64,000 nt of DNA from Metabacillus idriensis (GCF_009674765.1 NZ_WKKF01000005.1:62001-126000); one strand, 5' to 3'. Positions 1 to 9,124 are shown, numbered from the stretch's first letter. Numbers and translations are program-made. Notes: generated by a model not told the origin, from the sequence alone.

Positions 1-915
1 TGTGCTGGAAATTGAGGCATTTTCAAAACCAGGGATCCACTTATTAAGAAAATCGGCCACCATTAGCACCTGTTTGCGGCCTTCGAATTCAGCCTTAGTT
101 AAATCCTCAATCTTCGTTCCATCCAAATCCTGAACTCTCGTCATATTCACGAGTACTTCATCTTCAGCCGGGCCTGCAAAGAACAAAACCTGGTCACGAT
201 TTATTGGTAAATTCGCTTCCTTCCATTCCTTATAAAATCCCTGTACTGCAGTTAACGGCAGCTCAGGAATTTCTTCAAATGGGGTTTTTCTAAAAAAGTT
301 TTCGGGATGCTTGATCATTTGTTCTTTCACTTTTTGAAGATCGACGCCTCTCATTCTGAACTTCATCGTTAATGGCTGAGTTTTCTGGTCATCATCACGG
401 CCTTTAAGAGTTGGGGCTCCTGAAAGGTACGCGATGTCAGCATCGCCGGAAGTATCTACAAACACGTCTGCGTAAACCCTTTGACGTCCTGACTTTGATG
501 TAATCTCAATATATTGAATGTGATCATTTTCAACTTCAACATGATCTACAAAGCTATGAACTAATAAATCAGCTCCGGCTTCTTCAAGCATTTCAACAGC
601 TAGCACTTTGTACACCTCGGGATCATATGGGGTTACGGAATAGACAAACCCGCACGTATCACGAAGGTGCCCCGGCGAAGCACCGCGATCCTTTAAGCGC
701 TGGACAATTTCCTCAGCAATCCCTTTAATCACCTGTGTCCCATTTTCAGTGTGGTAAGTCATCCACGGGTAAACACTTGCAATTGTGGACATCCCCCCAA
801 GAAAACCATGTCTTTCTACTAATAATACTTTTTTATGTTTACGGCCTGCAGCAATAGCGGCGTTGATTCCGGCTGGCCCGCCGCCCACTACGACAATATC
901 ATACTGTTTTGTCAT
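1..915 (-). CDS. FAD-dependent oxidoreductase, 3' end beyond window
   Basis: The first 305 codons of a flavoprotein run off the left edge, so the C-terminus is missing. The N-terminus MTKQYDIVVVGGGPAGINAA is a dinucleotide-binding Rossmann motif (GGGPAG), followed by the adenine-ribose acidic position in LLVERHGFLGGMS. This resembles the FAD_oxidored family (PF12831-like) of cytosolic flavoprotein oxidoreductases; the substrate is unknown. The ATG is preceded by AGGAGGAAC, which fixes the start. It diverges from the maltose operon, and the short gap contains a perfect 12-bp palindrome that may be its operator. Family membership is fairly safe; function is not. Confidence 0.75.
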   Translation of the reverse strand, partial: MTKQYDIVVVGGGPAGINAAIAAGRKHKKVLLVERHGFLGGMSTIASVYPWMTYHTENGTQVIKGIAEEIVQRLKDRGASPGHLRDTCGFVYSVTPYDPEVYKVLAVEMLEEAGADLLVHSFVDHVEVENDHIQYIEITSKSGRQRVYADVFVDTSGDADIAYLSGAPTLKGRDDDQKTQPLTMKFRMRGVDLQKVKEQMIKHPENFFRKTPFEEIPELPLTAVQGFYKEWKEANLPINRDQVLFFAGPAEDEVLVNMTRVQDLDGTKIEDLTKAEFEGRKQVLMVADFLNKWIPGFENASISST

Positions 916-949
916 TTTTGTTCCTCCTAAAAGAAGCTTGTTGGTTCTA

Positions 950-961
950 CTAGTATACTAG
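950..961. promoter_or_regulatory. 12-bp palindrome CTAGTATACTAG, possible GntR-type operator
   Basis: CTAGTATACTAG is a perfect palindrome about 35 bp upstream of the FAD oxidoreductase start. It fits the general GntR/FadR-subfamily pattern TnGTnnnACnA. No GntR gene lies in this window, so the regulator would be elsewhere. Functional assignment is inference. Confidence 0.35.
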
Positions 962-1000
962 CCGAAGAAGGCGGACTTTTTCTATAAAAGAACGAATGTT

Positions 1001-1042
1001 AAAACATGTTTCAAACAGGGAAGCATCTAAAAAACATGTTTT
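1001..1042. promoter_or_regulatory. Twin palindromic operator AAAACATGTTT, 30 bp apart
   Basis: AAAACATGTTT occurs at 1001-1011 and again at 1031-1041 (extended by a T at 1042), exactly 30 bp apart, about three helical turns. Both lie just upstream of the likely promoter of the maltose operon. Sites on the same helix face suit a dimeric SIS-domain RpiR regulator such as the one encoded at 4427-5227. The protein-site pairing is inferred. Confidence 0.5.
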
Positions 1043-1047
1043 GAGAA

Positions 1048-1078
1048 TTGCCATTTACGATAAATGCTGTGCTATAGT
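1048..1078 (+). promoter_or_regulatory. Candidate sigma-A promoter of maltose operon (extended -10)
   Basis: TTGCCA (1048-1053), a 19-bp spacer and TATAGT (1073-1078), with an extended -10 TGC at 1070-1072. The long spacer and the operators just upstream suit an activator-dependent promoter. Confidence 0.45.
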
Positions 1079-1085
1079 TACGTTG

Positions 1086-1100
1086 TTGAAAACGCAATCA
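1086..1100 (+). promoter_or_regulatory. CcpA cre site
   Basis: TTGAAAACGCAATCA matches the consensus WTGNAANCGNWNNCW at every position. It sits just downstream of the -10 and upstream of the permease start, where CcpA-P-Ser-HPr would block transcription when glucose is present. Confidence 0.65.
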
Positions 1101-1133
1101 TGTATATGCAGAGGTTTTATAGGGGGGGTTTAT

Positions 1134-2756
1134 ATGAAAAAGAAATTACAAAGTTATTTATCAATGCTTGGTCGATCGTTTCTTTTAGCAGTAGCGGTTA
1201 TGTCATTCTTCGTCCTGCTGTTAACACTTGGTGCGGTTCTGAAAAACCCGCATTTTATTGAAGCGGCTCCATTCTTAGGGAGCATTTGGATTCAATTTGT
1301 TGCTAATGCGCTTAGTGAGTCTGGCCTCGTTGTAATCCGGTTTATGCCGATCGTATTTGCAGTATCTATCGCAATAGGCATGTCGGAAAAGGGATCTAAG
1401 GATCTTGCAGCTTTTTCAGCTGTTATCGGCTACTTATTTATGATCACTTTCTCCGGCTTGACGATGTCCACTTTCGGCATGGCAGTGCCTCCCGATGTTT
1501 TAGTTGGCGAAAACAATATGGTAAGCATCACCCAAACGCTCGATATGAGAAAAGCGATGCAGACGATGATTCTTGGTGTCCAAACGATTGATACTGGGGT
1601 ACTTGGAGGTGTGATCGTTGGTACCGTCGCAGCATGGGCAACCAAACGATACAAGTCAAAATCACTGCCGATGATTTTCAGCTTTTATCAAGGTAAGCAT
1701 TTCCCTCCAATTGCTACTGGCTTCGTCTTTATGCTTGTGGGTATCGCAATTCCGTTTATCTGGCCAATTATCGGCGGCGGAATATACAGCGCTGCCCAAA
1801 TTGTCACAGGAGCAGGGGTAGTTGGTTCATTCCTATTCGGTTTTATCGAAAGAATATTGATTCCAACTGGTCTTCACCACGTTTGGTACTCTTTGGCTCA
1901 CTTTACTCCTGTTGGAGGAGTAAAAGAAATCTGCGGGGAAGTTTACACAGGGACAAAGGCTATTACAACAGGGGCGCTTGGCTGTGGCCAGTTCAGCGGA
2001 GATCTTTCAGAGATTACCCGCGTATGGCTTGGCCAGGGTGCTACGCCCATTAAAGTATTTGGTGTACCTGGGGCTTTAATTGGTATTTACCTAGCTGCAA
2101 AAAATAAGAACAGAGCAAAGGTTATCGCGATTTCAGCGGCAAGTGCTTCTTTCTTTGCTGGAGTAACTGAACCATTCGAATTCTTATTCATGTTTTTGGC
2201 CCCTGGATTATTCTTAATACATGCAGCATTAACTGGATTATCATTTGCCGTATTAGATGTTGTCGATGCGTCTTACTTAGGCGGAAACAACATTATCGAA
2301 CTTGTCTTTAACGGTTTCTTTCAGGGACATAAATCAACATGGATTCCTGTCACACTAGTCGGTATCGCGATGTTCTTCATCTATATGTTTACGTTTAAGT
2401 GGTATATAGAGAAATTCAATATTATGACGCCTGGACGCGAACCGGAAGAGGAAACTGAAGATGTTTTAAAGGCAGAAGTAGAAGCTTCAAAACTTATTAG
2501 ATCCAAAACTGACAAGAACGAAGTTGCCAAAAGTCTAATTGAGCACCTGGGCGGCAAAAAAAATATTAAAGATTACTCAAACTGTATTTCCCGTCTGCGA
2601 ATATTCGTTCATGATCCATCGCTAATTAATAAAGATGCGCTCAAAAAGGTACCGGATTCTCTTGGTATGGCACAGCCATCTGACGAAGAAGTTCATATAG
2701 TCTTCGGCATGAAAGTATCTGAATACCGTGAAGCAGTTGACCGTTTGCTAGACTAA
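1134..2756 (+). CDS. malP: PTS maltose/alpha-glucoside permease, EIIBC
   Basis: A 540-residue membrane permease of the glucose-type PTS. It imports an alpha-glucoside, probably maltose, while phosphorylating it. The IIC domain fills residues 1 to about 440 with many hydrophobic segments and the family motif ILIPTGLHH. A IIB domain follows a linker containing TPGRE, with the phospho-cysteine in NCISRLR. No IIA domain is present, so IIA must come from another protein, as is usual for MalP/GlvC. An upstream in-frame ATG exists at 996, but AGGGGGGG at 1121-1128 selects the ATG at 1134. It is followed 30 bp later by the phospho-glucosidase, which fixes the sugar class better than the permease sequence does. 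Confidence 0.85.
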   Translation: MKKKLQSYLSMLGRSFLLAVAVMSFFVLLLTLGAVLKNPHFIEAAPFLGSIWIQFVANALSESGLVVIRFMPIVFAVSIAIGMSEKGSKDLAAFSAVIGYLFMITFSGLTMSTFGMAVPPDVLVGENNMVSITQTLDMRKAMQTMILGVQTIDTGVLGGVIVGTVAAWATKRYKSKSLPMIFSFYQGKHFPPIATGFVFMLVGIAIPFIWPIIGGGIYSAAQIVTGAGVVGSFLFGFIERILIPTGLHHVWYSLAHFTPVGGVKEICGEVYTGTKAITTGALGCGQFSGDLSEITRVWLGQGATPIKVFGVPGALIGIYLAAKNKNRAKVIAISAASASFFAGVTEPFEFLFMFLAPGLFLIHAALTGLSFAVLDVVDASYLGGNNIIELVFNGFFQGHKSTWIPVTLVGIAMFFIYMFTFKWYIEKFNIMTPGREPEEETEDVLKAEVEASKLIRSKTDKNEVAKSLIEHLGGKKNIKDYSNCISRLRIFVHDPSLINKDALKKVPDSLGMAQPSDEEVHIVFGMKVSEYREAVDRLLD

Positions 2757-2786
2757 TAAATTACTAAAAAATTGAGGTGCATATAA

Positions 2787-4109
2787 ATGAAAACATATAA
2801 AATTGCCGTGGCCGGTGGAGGTTCCACGTATTCACCAGGAATTGCAAAAGCATTAATGCTCAAGAAGGATGAATTCCCGGTTAGCGAAATTCGTCTATAC
2901 GATATCAATGAAGAACGCCAGAGGAAAGTTGCGCTGATTACAGAAAAAGTAGTGGCTGAATTTGATCCGAACGTAAAAATAACATCTTCAACAAATCCAA
3001 AAACTGCATTTGAAGACGTAGACTTTATCTTTGCACAACTTCGTGTGGGTGGAAACGCTATGCGTGAAAAGGATGAAAAGATTCCGTTTAGCCATGGTAT
3101 TGTTGGCCAGGAAACATGCGGCCCAGGCGGGATGGCATACGGAATGAGGACAATTGCGCCAATGATTGAACTATGCGATTTTGCTTCAAAGTACGCTCCT
3201 CAAGCGTGGATCATAAACTATTCAAACCCGGCAGCAATTGTGGCGGAAGCAATTCGTAAAGAGCGCCCCAATGCCCGCATCCTGAACATTTGTGATATGC
3301 CTATAGGAATGATGCTTCGCATGGCAGAAATCCTCGGTGCAGATAAAGATGAAATTGAAGTTGATTACTTTGGTTTAAATCACTTCGGCTGGTTTACCGA
3401 CGTGTATGTCAAAGGTGAAAGCCGCATGAATGAATTGCGCGAGTATATGAGCGAGAATGGCCTTGTGACTCCAGAACAGTCAAAGGACTTGCAGCACTCC
3501 GATGTTGACTGGATCAAAGCGCATAAGAACGTGGCGAATATGCTCAAGCTTTTCCCTGAGTATATACCAAGCTCTTACTTACAATATTATTTGATTCCGC
3601 AAACCGTTGTGGAACAGACAAATCCGGAGTATACAAGAGCAAACCGGGTTATGGATAACCGTGAGAAGAACTTGTTTGATTCCATTGATCACTTGGAGGA
3701 AACAGGCGAATTCAAGGAAGGCTTCAAGGTTGGGGTCCATGGTACATTTATCGTTGACGTCGCGATGTCAATTGCCTTTGACCGACGCGAGCGTTTCCTG
3801 CTTATTGTGGAAAACAATGGGGCTATTCCTAACCTCCCTTCCGATGCAATGGTAGAAATTCCTGCTTACGTAACAAGCAGAGGACCTGAACCTATACGTT
3901 TGGAACCAATTGGGCTGTTCTACAAAGGTTTGATTGAGCAGCAATTAGCATCTGAAAAGCTTCTTGTTGAAGCTGCACTGGAAGGTTCATACCAAAAAGC
4001 ACTGCAGGCATTTGCCCTAAATAAAACCTTCCCTTCAGCTGAAGTGGCCAAAACCGTTTTGGATGACCTGATTGAAGAGAATAAAGAATTCTGGCCAGTT
4101 TTAAATTAA
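2787..4109 (+). CDS. malA: 6-phospho-alpha-glucosidase, glycoside hydrolase family 4
   Basis: A 440-residue cytosolic enzyme that splits 6-phosphomaltose and related sugars made by the upstream PTS into glucose and glucose 6-phosphate. GH4 enzymes use NAD+ and Mn2+. Visible are the N-terminal nucleotide loop AGGGSTYSPG, the NYSNPA segment, the metal-site cysteine region NICDMP, and GLNHFGW with its metal-ligand histidine. GQETCGPGGMAYGMR closely matches B. subtilis MalA (GlvA, 441 aa). The start has a GAGGTG ribosome site. A hairpin follows the stop. Substrate choice within GH4 rests on this resemblance. Confidence 0.9.
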   Translation: MKTYKIAVAGGGSTYSPGIAKALMLKKDEFPVSEIRLYDINEERQRKVALITEKVVAEFDPNVKITSSTNPKTAFEDVDFIFAQLRVGGNAMREKDEKIPFSHGIVGQETCGPGGMAYGMRTIAPMIELCDFASKYAPQAWIINYSNPAAIVAEAIRKERPNARILNICDMPIGMMLRMAEILGADKDEIEVDYFGLNHFGWFTDVYVKGESRMNELREYMSENGLVTPEQSKDLQHSDVDWIKAHKNVANMLKLFPEYIPSSYLQYYLIPQTVVEQTNPEYTRANRVMDNREKNLFDSIDHLEETGEFKEGFKVGVHGTFIVDVAMSIAFDRRERFLLIVENNGAIPNLPSDAMVEIPAYVTSRGPEPIRLEPIGLFYKGLIEQQLASEKLLVEAALEGSYQKALQAFALNKTFPSAEVAKTVLDDLIEENKEFWPVLN

Positions 4110-4121
4110 TATAATGAAAAG

Positions 4122-4176
4122 AGGGGGCTTTCCGAAAAGTCAGTTATCACTGACTTTCAGGTTAGCCCTTTCTTTT
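4122..4176 (+). terminator. Terminator of maltose operon
   Basis: AAAGTCAGT (4136-4144), loop TATC and ACTGACTTT (4149-4157), enclosed by an outer GGGCT/AGCCC pairing and followed by CTTTCTTTT. Confidence 0.75.
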
Positions 4177-4293
4177 GGGACCTTGCCCAATCAAAAGTGA
4201 CAGCACTACGGCGACTAATGTCACTTTTTATGCTTTGCACCGTTATAAGTGGCAGCACTGCTGGAAATGACGCCTCTAATTATTTTCATAGAA

Positions 4294-4331
4294 AAGCAGG
4301 CAGGAAAAACAGAAGTTTTTCCTGTCTGCTT
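4294..4331 (+). terminator. 17-bp hairpin upstream of malR
   Basis: AAGCAGGCAGGAAAAAC and GTTTTTCCTGTCTGCTT pair over 17 bp with one G-T wobble and loop AGAA. Only a weak T-run follows. It could be a backup terminator or an insulating hairpin. A second weak inverted repeat (AAAAGTGACA...TGTCACTTTT) lies at about 4194-4231. Confidence 0.5.
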
Positions 4332-4370
4332 CATTTTAGGGACTTATTGGACACAGCCTCTTTTTCATAA

Positions 4371-4399
4371 TTGGATTCTGCAGGTTTCTATTTTATAAT
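4371..4399 (+). promoter_or_regulatory. Sigma-A promoter of malR
   Basis: TTGGAT (4371-4376), a 17-bp spacer and TATAAT (4394-4399), 28 bp before the malR start. Confidence 0.75.
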
Positions 4400-4426
4400 G
4401 ACGTTAAGACTAAAGGAGTGCGAACC

Positions 4427-5227
4427 ATGAAACGTTTATTGCTTAATAAAGTCCTAGCTACCATTGGGGACACCATCAATGATACGGAATATACGATTCT
4501 TCTCGATTTAATTGAACATATTGATCAGCTGCAAACCTACAGCATCCGCGAAGCGGCTAAAAATAATTTTGTATCTACATCAAGTATTTCAAGGCTTTGT
4601 ATAAAGCTTGGGTTAAGCGGTTACAGTGAATTGAAATTTCATTTGAAAAACCAATACGATTACCTTCAAGAGAATCAGGATGACACCCATTCTTCAATGA
4701 AGAAAACGGCTTCAGTGCTTCTGGATACTTTTCAGCAGAATTATAAGAAAACAATTGACCCGCTTAATGAGACAGACCTGAAACAGTTTATTAAACTGTT
4801 AACTGGTTCTTCACATATAGGTGTGTGCGGCTCAGGGATCTCAGAGATTGTCGCAAACTATTTTACCCAACGATTCCAAATCATTGGAAAGAATACATGG
4901 CTGGTTAATGTAAGTGCTCCTGGCGGAATATACATGAACCAATTGGCCAAAAGCCAGCTTATGGTTGTGTTTTCAAGGTCTGGTGAATCATCCTATATAT
5001 TATCAAAAGCTCAGATCGCAAAACGTCAGGGAATTAAAATTGCGGCTATTACAAGCAGTCAAAACAGTACTCTAGCCGAAATGGCTGACTTAATTTTGCC
5101 AATATACGGTTCTCGTGAACCTCTTGATGTGTCCTATAATATCACCTCTTACAACTCGATTGTAGTTCTATTCATTGACCTTCTACTACAGTTGTATATG
5201 GAGGCTGCTGGTGATAGCAGGAAGTAA
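4427..5227 (+). CDS. malR: RpiR/MurR-family regulator of the maltose operon
   Basis: A 266-residue regulator with an N-terminal RpiR winged helix (residues 1-75; FVSTSSISRLCIKLGLSGY is the recognition region) and a C-terminal SIS sugar-phosphate domain (about 110-250; VCGSGISEIVANYF and FSRSGESSYIL are the phosphosugar loops). B. subtilis GlvR (MalR) has the same design and activates the maltose operon, so this is probably the same job with a sugar phosphate as signal. AAAGGAG at 4412-4417 selects the ATG at 4427 over a GTG three codons earlier. It has its own promoter and follows a terminator. Confidence 0.85.
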   Translation: MKRLLLNKVLATIGDTINDTEYTILLDLIEHIDQLQTYSIREAAKNNFVSTSSISRLCIKLGLSGYSELKFHLKNQYDYLQENQDDTHSSMKKTASVLLDTFQQNYKKTIDPLNETDLKQFIKLLTGSSHIGVCGSGISEIVANYFTQRFQIIGKNTWLVNVSAPGGIYMNQLAKSQLMVVFSRSGESSYILSKAQIAKRQGIKIAAITSSQNSTLAEMADLILPIYGSREPLDVSYNITSYNSIVVLFIDLLLQLYMEAAGDSRK

Positions 5228-5511
5228 AAAATACTTACTGAATTGATATCTATCAGCAGGATTCATCAGTGCCAATTGGAGCGAAATTTTGGCTTGCAAA
5301 ATAAGATAGAGTAATATTCATTAGTACTTTCATTGAATTCTATCATAACTATTTTTTACATTGGACTACAAAAAAACAGAACCACGCACCACTTCCCCTT
5401 TTAAAAACATTCTATCTTAAAGAACACCTTTTTAAGTATGAGCTGGTTTAACTATGACAAATTCGCTTCTGTTAATTCAATATACATCCCAAAGTTTGTA
5501 TCCATGCGAAA
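5228..5511. other. Intergenic stretch with nothing recognised
   Basis: About 280 AT-rich bases between malR and the terminator of the next gene. A 42-codon frame start near 5438 has no ribosome site and overlaps the opposite gene, so it was not accepted. No repeat, RNA element or clear promoter was seen. Confidence 0.5.
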
Positions 5512-5539
5512 AAATGCCTCCGCAACTGCGGAGGCATTT
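5512..5539 (-). terminator. Terminator of yqkE
   Basis: AAATGCCTCCGCA and TGCGGAGGCATTT form a near-perfect stem with a tiny loop. Read on the minus strand it ends in a T-run just downstream of the stop at 5549. Confidence 0.8.
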
Positions 5540-5548
5540 ATCATCCTG

Positions 5549-5803
5549 TTATTTATAATCAGACCACTTCATATTGCTGTCATTGAGCAGCTCTTCAAAG
5601 CTTTTGTTCTTCTCTTTTTCTTTTTTCTCTTTGAGTTTTTGAAGGCGTTCTTGCTCTGCCTTCTGCTCCTGTTCTTCCATCAAGCCTTTTTTCATGTTTG
5701 ATAGCTTTTGGAACAAGTCAGACTCAAGATGATCTTTTAAGTTTAGGCTGTCGTCTGTTTTTTTAGGCTGAGGTCTTTGCTGTTTTTTTTGTTTTTTAGC
5801 CAT
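5549..5803 (-). CDS. yqkE: YqkE-like small charged coiled-coil protein (DUF3886)
   Basis: An 84-residue, very lysine/glutamate-rich protein. The N-terminus is basic (MAKKQKKQQRPQPKK). LNLKDHLESDLFQKL follows, then a long charged helix (about residues 35-65, likely coiled coil), then the conserved tail FEELLNDSNMKWSDYK, which matches B. subtilis YqkE of the DUF3886 family. Function is unknown. GGGAG 8 nt before the ATG at 5803 selects it over an upstream GTG. The next genes of the B. subtilis order, yqkD/C/B, are displaced by about 5 kb because the sco and HMG-CoA lyase genes lie between. Confidence 0.8.
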   Translation of the reverse strand: MAKKQKKQQRPQPKKTDDSLNLKDHLESDLFQKLSNMKKGLMEEQEQKAEQERLQKLKEKKEKEKNKSFEELLNDSNMKWSDYK

Positions 5804-5869
5804 GATGATCACTCCCGTATCCTCTCATTATATACAAGAAAGGTGGTTTATAGAAAGCGATTTGACCTT

Positions 5870-6538
5870 TTAATAAGCATCAAGCTTTACATCGTCTCCG
5901 ATGATCAGCTCGGGCTCTGTTGATTTTTTGATATCTTCGATTGTGTAGCCTTTTGCGACTTCGACAAGCTTCAGGCCAAGCTCTGTTACATCAATGACAG
6001 CTTGATCTGTAATGATGCGGTGGACAACTTGTTTCCCCGTAAGCGGCAATGTGCACTCATTGAGAATTTTTGACTCGCCGGATTTGTTCACATGCTCCAT
6101 GATGACAATGATTCTTTGCGCGCCGTGTACTAGATCCATGGCACCGCCCATTCCTTTAATCATCTTGCCTGGAATCATCCAGTTTGCGAGATCTCCTTTT
6201 TCGGATACTTCCATGCCACCGAGAATTGCCACATTTACGTGTCCTCCGCGGATCATGGCAAATGATTCTGCACTGTCAAAATAAGCAGACCCTGGAATAG
6301 CCGTAACCGTTTCTTTTCCCGCATTGATTAAGTCAGGGTCCACATCCGCTTCTTTAGGATAAGGCCCAATTCCAAGAAGTCCATTTTCAGATTGAAGGAC
6401 AACCTGTTTGTTTTCGCTGATATAATTGGCAACAAGTGTCGGCATGCCGATTCCCAAGTTCACATAGAAACCGTTTTCAATTTCCTGTTCCGCTCTTCTT
6501 GCAATTTTTTCACGCACTCCTACTTTATCCTGTATCAT
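5870..6538 (-). CDS. scoB: Succinyl-CoA:3-ketoacid CoA-transferase subunit B
   Basis: A 222-residue beta subunit of SCOT, which moves CoA from succinyl-CoA to acetoacetate (or a similar acid). [13 protein letters not shown] and [12 protein letters not shown] are present; the glutamate in SENG is the catalytic residue that forms the enzyme-CoA thioester. [15 protein letters not shown] and [14 protein letters not shown] are strongly conserved in ScoB/AtoA. Translation could start at the ATG overlapping the scoA stop (6556), but AGGAGG then lies inside the frame and is well placed for the ATG at 6538. Last gene of the thiolase-scoA-scoB operon. Confidence 0.92.
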   Translation of the reverse strand: MIQDKVGVREKIARRAEQEIENGFYVNLGIGMPTLVANYISENKQVVLQSENGLLGIGPYPKEADVDPDLINAGKETVTAIPGSAYFDSAESFAMIRGGHVNVAILGGMEVSEKGDLANWMIPGKMIKGMGGAMDLVHGAQRIIVIMEHVNKSGESKILNECTLPLTGKQVVHRIITDQAVIDVTELGLKLVEVAKGYTIEDIKKSTEPELIIGDDVKLDAY

Positions 6539-6552
6539 CCCTTTGCCTCCTG

Positions 6553-7248
6553 TCATCCTGTCTTTTGTACTGTTAATCGTTCAATGCGTTTTTGCTGCTC
6601 ACCAAGTATCAATGATTGTACATAAATGCCGGGAGTGTGAATCTCACTTGGAGCAATCTCACCAACCTCAACAAGTTCTTCAATTTCAGCAATTGTTACT
6701 TTTCCCGCTGCTGCGATCATCGGATTGAAGTTTTGAGCCGTTTTATTGTAAAGTAAATTGCCCATTTTATCAGCCTTCCACGCACGGACAAGGCTGAAGT
6801 CTGCCGTAAGCGCTTCTTCAAGCAAATATTCTTTTCCGCCGAAGCTTCTCGTCTCTTTGCCTTCTGCGATTGGCGTTCCTACACCTGCAGGCGTATAGAA
6901 AGCCGGAATTCCTGCACCGCCTGCCCGAATTTTTTCAGCGAGTGTTCCCTGCGGGACAAGTTCAACTTCAATCTCCCCTGAGAGCACTTGACGTTCAAAT
7001 TCTTTATTTTCGCCAACATATGAGCTGATCATTTTTTTGATTTGCTTATTTTTAAGAAGCAGGCCAAGACCCCAGTCATCTACTCCGCAATTGTTCGAGA
7101 TGATCGTTAAATCCTTTACGCCTGTTTCTACTAATGCAAGAATCAGATTCTCAGGAATTCCGCATAAGCCAAATCCGCCAACCATTAATGTTGATCCGTC
7201 TTTTATATCCTTTACTGCTTCTGTAAAAGATGTATGCACCGTTTTCAT
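6553..7248 (-). CDS. scoA: Succinyl-CoA:3-ketoacid CoA-transferase subunit A
   Basis: A 231-residue alpha subunit of SCOT, the partner of the downstream gene. [19 protein letters not shown] is the CoA-binding glycine-rich region, and [13 protein letters not shown] plus the conserved tail TPGIYVQ are typical. GGGGTG selects the ATG at 7248 rather than a GTG three codons earlier. It is 17 bp downstream of the thiolase and overlaps the scoB ribosome site, so all three are probably one mRNA. Acetoacetyl-CoA made here is the substrate of the thiolase. Confidence 0.92.
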   Translation of the reverse strand: MKTVHTSFTEAVKDIKDGSTLMVGGFGLCGIPENLILALVETGVKDLTIISNNCGVDDWGLGLLLKNKQIKKMISSYVGENKEFERQVLSGEIEVELVPQGTLAEKIRAGGAGIPAFYTPAGVGTPIAEGKETRSFGGKEYLLEEALTADFSLVRAWKADKMGNLLYNKTAQNFNPMIAAAGKVTIAEIEELVEVGEIAPSEIHTPGIYVQSLILGEQQKRIERLTVQKTG

Positions 7249-7265
7249 TTTTTTCACCCCAGGAA

Positions 7266-8453
7266 TTATAGATTTTCAATGATTGTTGCTACGCCTTGTC
7301 CGCCGCCGATGCAAAGTGTCGCCAAACCGCGTTTTGCATCTCTGCGCTTCATTTCGTGAATGAGTGTAACAAGGATTCTTGTGCCGCTCGCTCCGATTGG
7401 ATGTCCAAGAGCAATCGCGCCGCCGTTTACGTTCAGCTTTTCTTTATCAAAATGAAGTTCGCGGTCAACGGCAATGGATTGTGCTGCGAATGCTTCATTT
7501 GCTTCAACAAGGTCAATATCCTTCATGCTGAGCCCGCTTTTCTTGAAGGCTTTTTGCACAGCTGCAACCGGTCCAATCCCCATAATGCTCGGATCTACGC
7601 CAGCGTTGCCGTTCGCCGTAATTTTAACTAGCGGCTGAATGCCAAGCTCTTCCGCTTTTTTTCGGCTCATCACAACTACGGCAGCTGCACCGTCGTTTAT
7701 TCCGGATGCATTGCCTGCTGTGACAGATCCGTCTTTTTTGAAAGCTGCCCTTAATCCGCCAAGCTTCTCAGCTGTTGAACCCGCACGCGGAAACTCGTCT
7801 GTATCAAATGTGACGGCATCTCCTTTACGCTTGGGAATAACGACAGGCGTAATTTCATCTTTAAACGTTCCAGCCTGAATAGCGTCTGTTGCCTTTTTCT
7901 GGCTCCAGGCAGCAAACTCATCCTGCTCTTCTCTTGAAATTTCATATTTATCGCATAAATTTTCAGCTGTTACGCCCATATGATAATTGTTGAAAGCACA
8001 CGTTAATCCGTCGGAAACCATTGTGTCGATCAGCTTTTGATCGCCCATTTTGAATCCGTCCCGTGCATTTTTTAATATGTACGGTGCCTGGCTCATATTT
8101 TCCATACCGCCGGCAACGATAATGTCAGCATCTCCGGACAAAATAGCCTGTGCAGCAAGATGAACTGTTTTCAGCCCTGAACCGCACACTTTATTGATTG
8201 TCATAGAAGGAATGTTTTCCGGCAATCCTGCTTTAATAGCTGCCTGACGCGCTGGATTTTGCCCAAGTCCAGCTTGAAGGACATTCCCCATGATGACCTC
8301 ATCGACCTGCTCCCCTTTTAATCCCGCTTTTTCGAGAGCGTCTTTAATGACGATAGCTCCAAGCTCAGGAGCAGATACGCCCTTCAGCGATCCGCCAAAA
8401 CTTCCAATTGCCGTACGGACTGCACTTACGATGACCACTTCATTGTTGCTCAT
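7266..8453 (-). CDS. Acetyl-CoA C-acetyltransferase (thiolase)
   Basis: A 395-residue thiolase, the usual length. It cleaves acetoacetyl-CoA to two acetyl-CoA or runs in reverse. The nucleophile cysteine lies in [18 protein letters not shown], the histidine in EAFAAQSIA and [14 protein letters not shown], and the second cysteine in [11 protein letters not shown]. An upstream in-frame extension (to 8537) lacks a ribosome site and does not look like thiolase. AGGGGATGA precedes the ATG at 8453, though the spacing is long. With scoA and scoB it forms an acetoacetate-degrading operon. MmgA and AtoB are both possible names, so no symbol is given. Confidence 0.9.
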   Translation of the reverse strand: MSNNEVVIVSAVRTAIGSFGGSLKGVSAPELGAIVIKDALEKAGLKGEQVDEVIMGNVLQAGLGQNPARQAAIKAGLPENIPSMTINKVCGSGLKTVHLAAQAILSGDADIIVAGGMENMSQAPYILKNARDGFKMGDQKLIDTMVSDGLTCAFNNYHMGVTAENLCDKYEISREEQDEFAAWSQKKATDAIQAGTFKDEITPVVIPKRKGDAVTFDTDEFPRAGSTAEKLGGLRAAFKKDGSVTAGNASGINDGAAAVVVMSRKKAEELGIQPLVKITANGNAGVDPSIMGIGPVAAVQKAFKKSGLSMKDIDLVEANEAFAAQSIAVDRELHFDKEKLNVNGGAIALGHPIGASGTRILVTLIHEMKRRDAKRGLATLCIGGGQGVATIIENL

Positions 8454-8597
8454 TTTCTCATTCATCCCCTTTTTCATTGGTTCATAGATTGGTTTCGCTA
8501 AATAAAGATAAATTCCTTCAAAATTTTCAAGATTCAAATTTCATTTGCATCTAATCCTAGTTAACTACTAATATAGAAATATGTAAACCCTTTCATA

Positions 8598-9075
8598 GAA
8601 AAGCGGAACCGACTGCTCAGCTCCGACAGACAGATAAGTCTCATCCAGTGAAGGCGCTTTTTGCCTTTGCTGGATGAGACGTTCTGGCCGAGGAGTTAGG
8701 AGGTGGAGCTAGACACCACGAAAACCGGAATCGCCCGTTTAGCTCCGACAGACAGATAAGTCTCATCCAGTGAAGGCGCTTTTTGCCTTTGCTGGATGAT
8801 CCGTTCTGGCCGAGGAGTTGGGAGCTGGAGCTAGACACCACGAAAAGCGGAACCGACCGTTTAGCTCCGACAGACAGATAAGTCTCATCCAGTGAAGGCG
8901 CTTTTTGCCTTTGCTGGATGAGACGTTCTGGCCGAGGAGTTGGGAGGTGGAGCTAGACACCACGAAAACCGGAATCGCCCGTTTAGCCCCGACAGGCAGA
9001 TAAAGATCCAACAGAAAAGGCGCTTTTTGCCTTTACTCGTTATGCGTTCGAGCTGGAAATACAAAAAAGCGAAAC
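8598..9075 (+). repeat. Array of four 122-bp structured repeats
   Basis: Copies begin with GAAAAGCGG or GAAAACCGG at 8598, 8720, 8842 and 8964, an exact 122-bp period. Each has a stem-loop around the core GGCGCTTTTTGCC, then GTTCTGGCCGAGGAGTT and GGAGCTAGACACCAC. The fourth copy decays after about 9030. The same family recurs at 14362-14753, 15003-15081, 19752-19872, 59735-59835 and 63020-63141, always in this orientation. The array fills almost all of the gap between the thiolase and HMG-CoA lyase genes. Short frames running through it are not genes. Confidence 0.9.
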
Positions 9076-9124
9076 CGTCCATTTATTCTCACATCACCCA
9101 TTGCAGAAAGGCTGGTGCTTCAAG

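Noticed and set aside
996-1133. N-terminal extension of the PTS permease
   Set aside because: The region contains the operators, promoter and cre site; the AGGGGGGG site points to ATG 1134.
5438-5701. 87-codon plus-strand frame opposite yqkE
   Set aside because: Antisense to a well-supported gene; its hydrophobic Phe/Leu-rich peptide comes from the Lys/Glu-rich codons read backwards.
8598-9075. CRISPR or IS element
   Set aside because: Period 122 with conserved sequence throughout, no spacers, no transposase or terminal inverted repeats; same unit found singly elsewhere.
8641-9082. Several minus-strand frames of 65-82 codons
   Set aside because: They run through the 122-bp repeat array and repeat the same peptide each period; this is repeat sequence, not coding.
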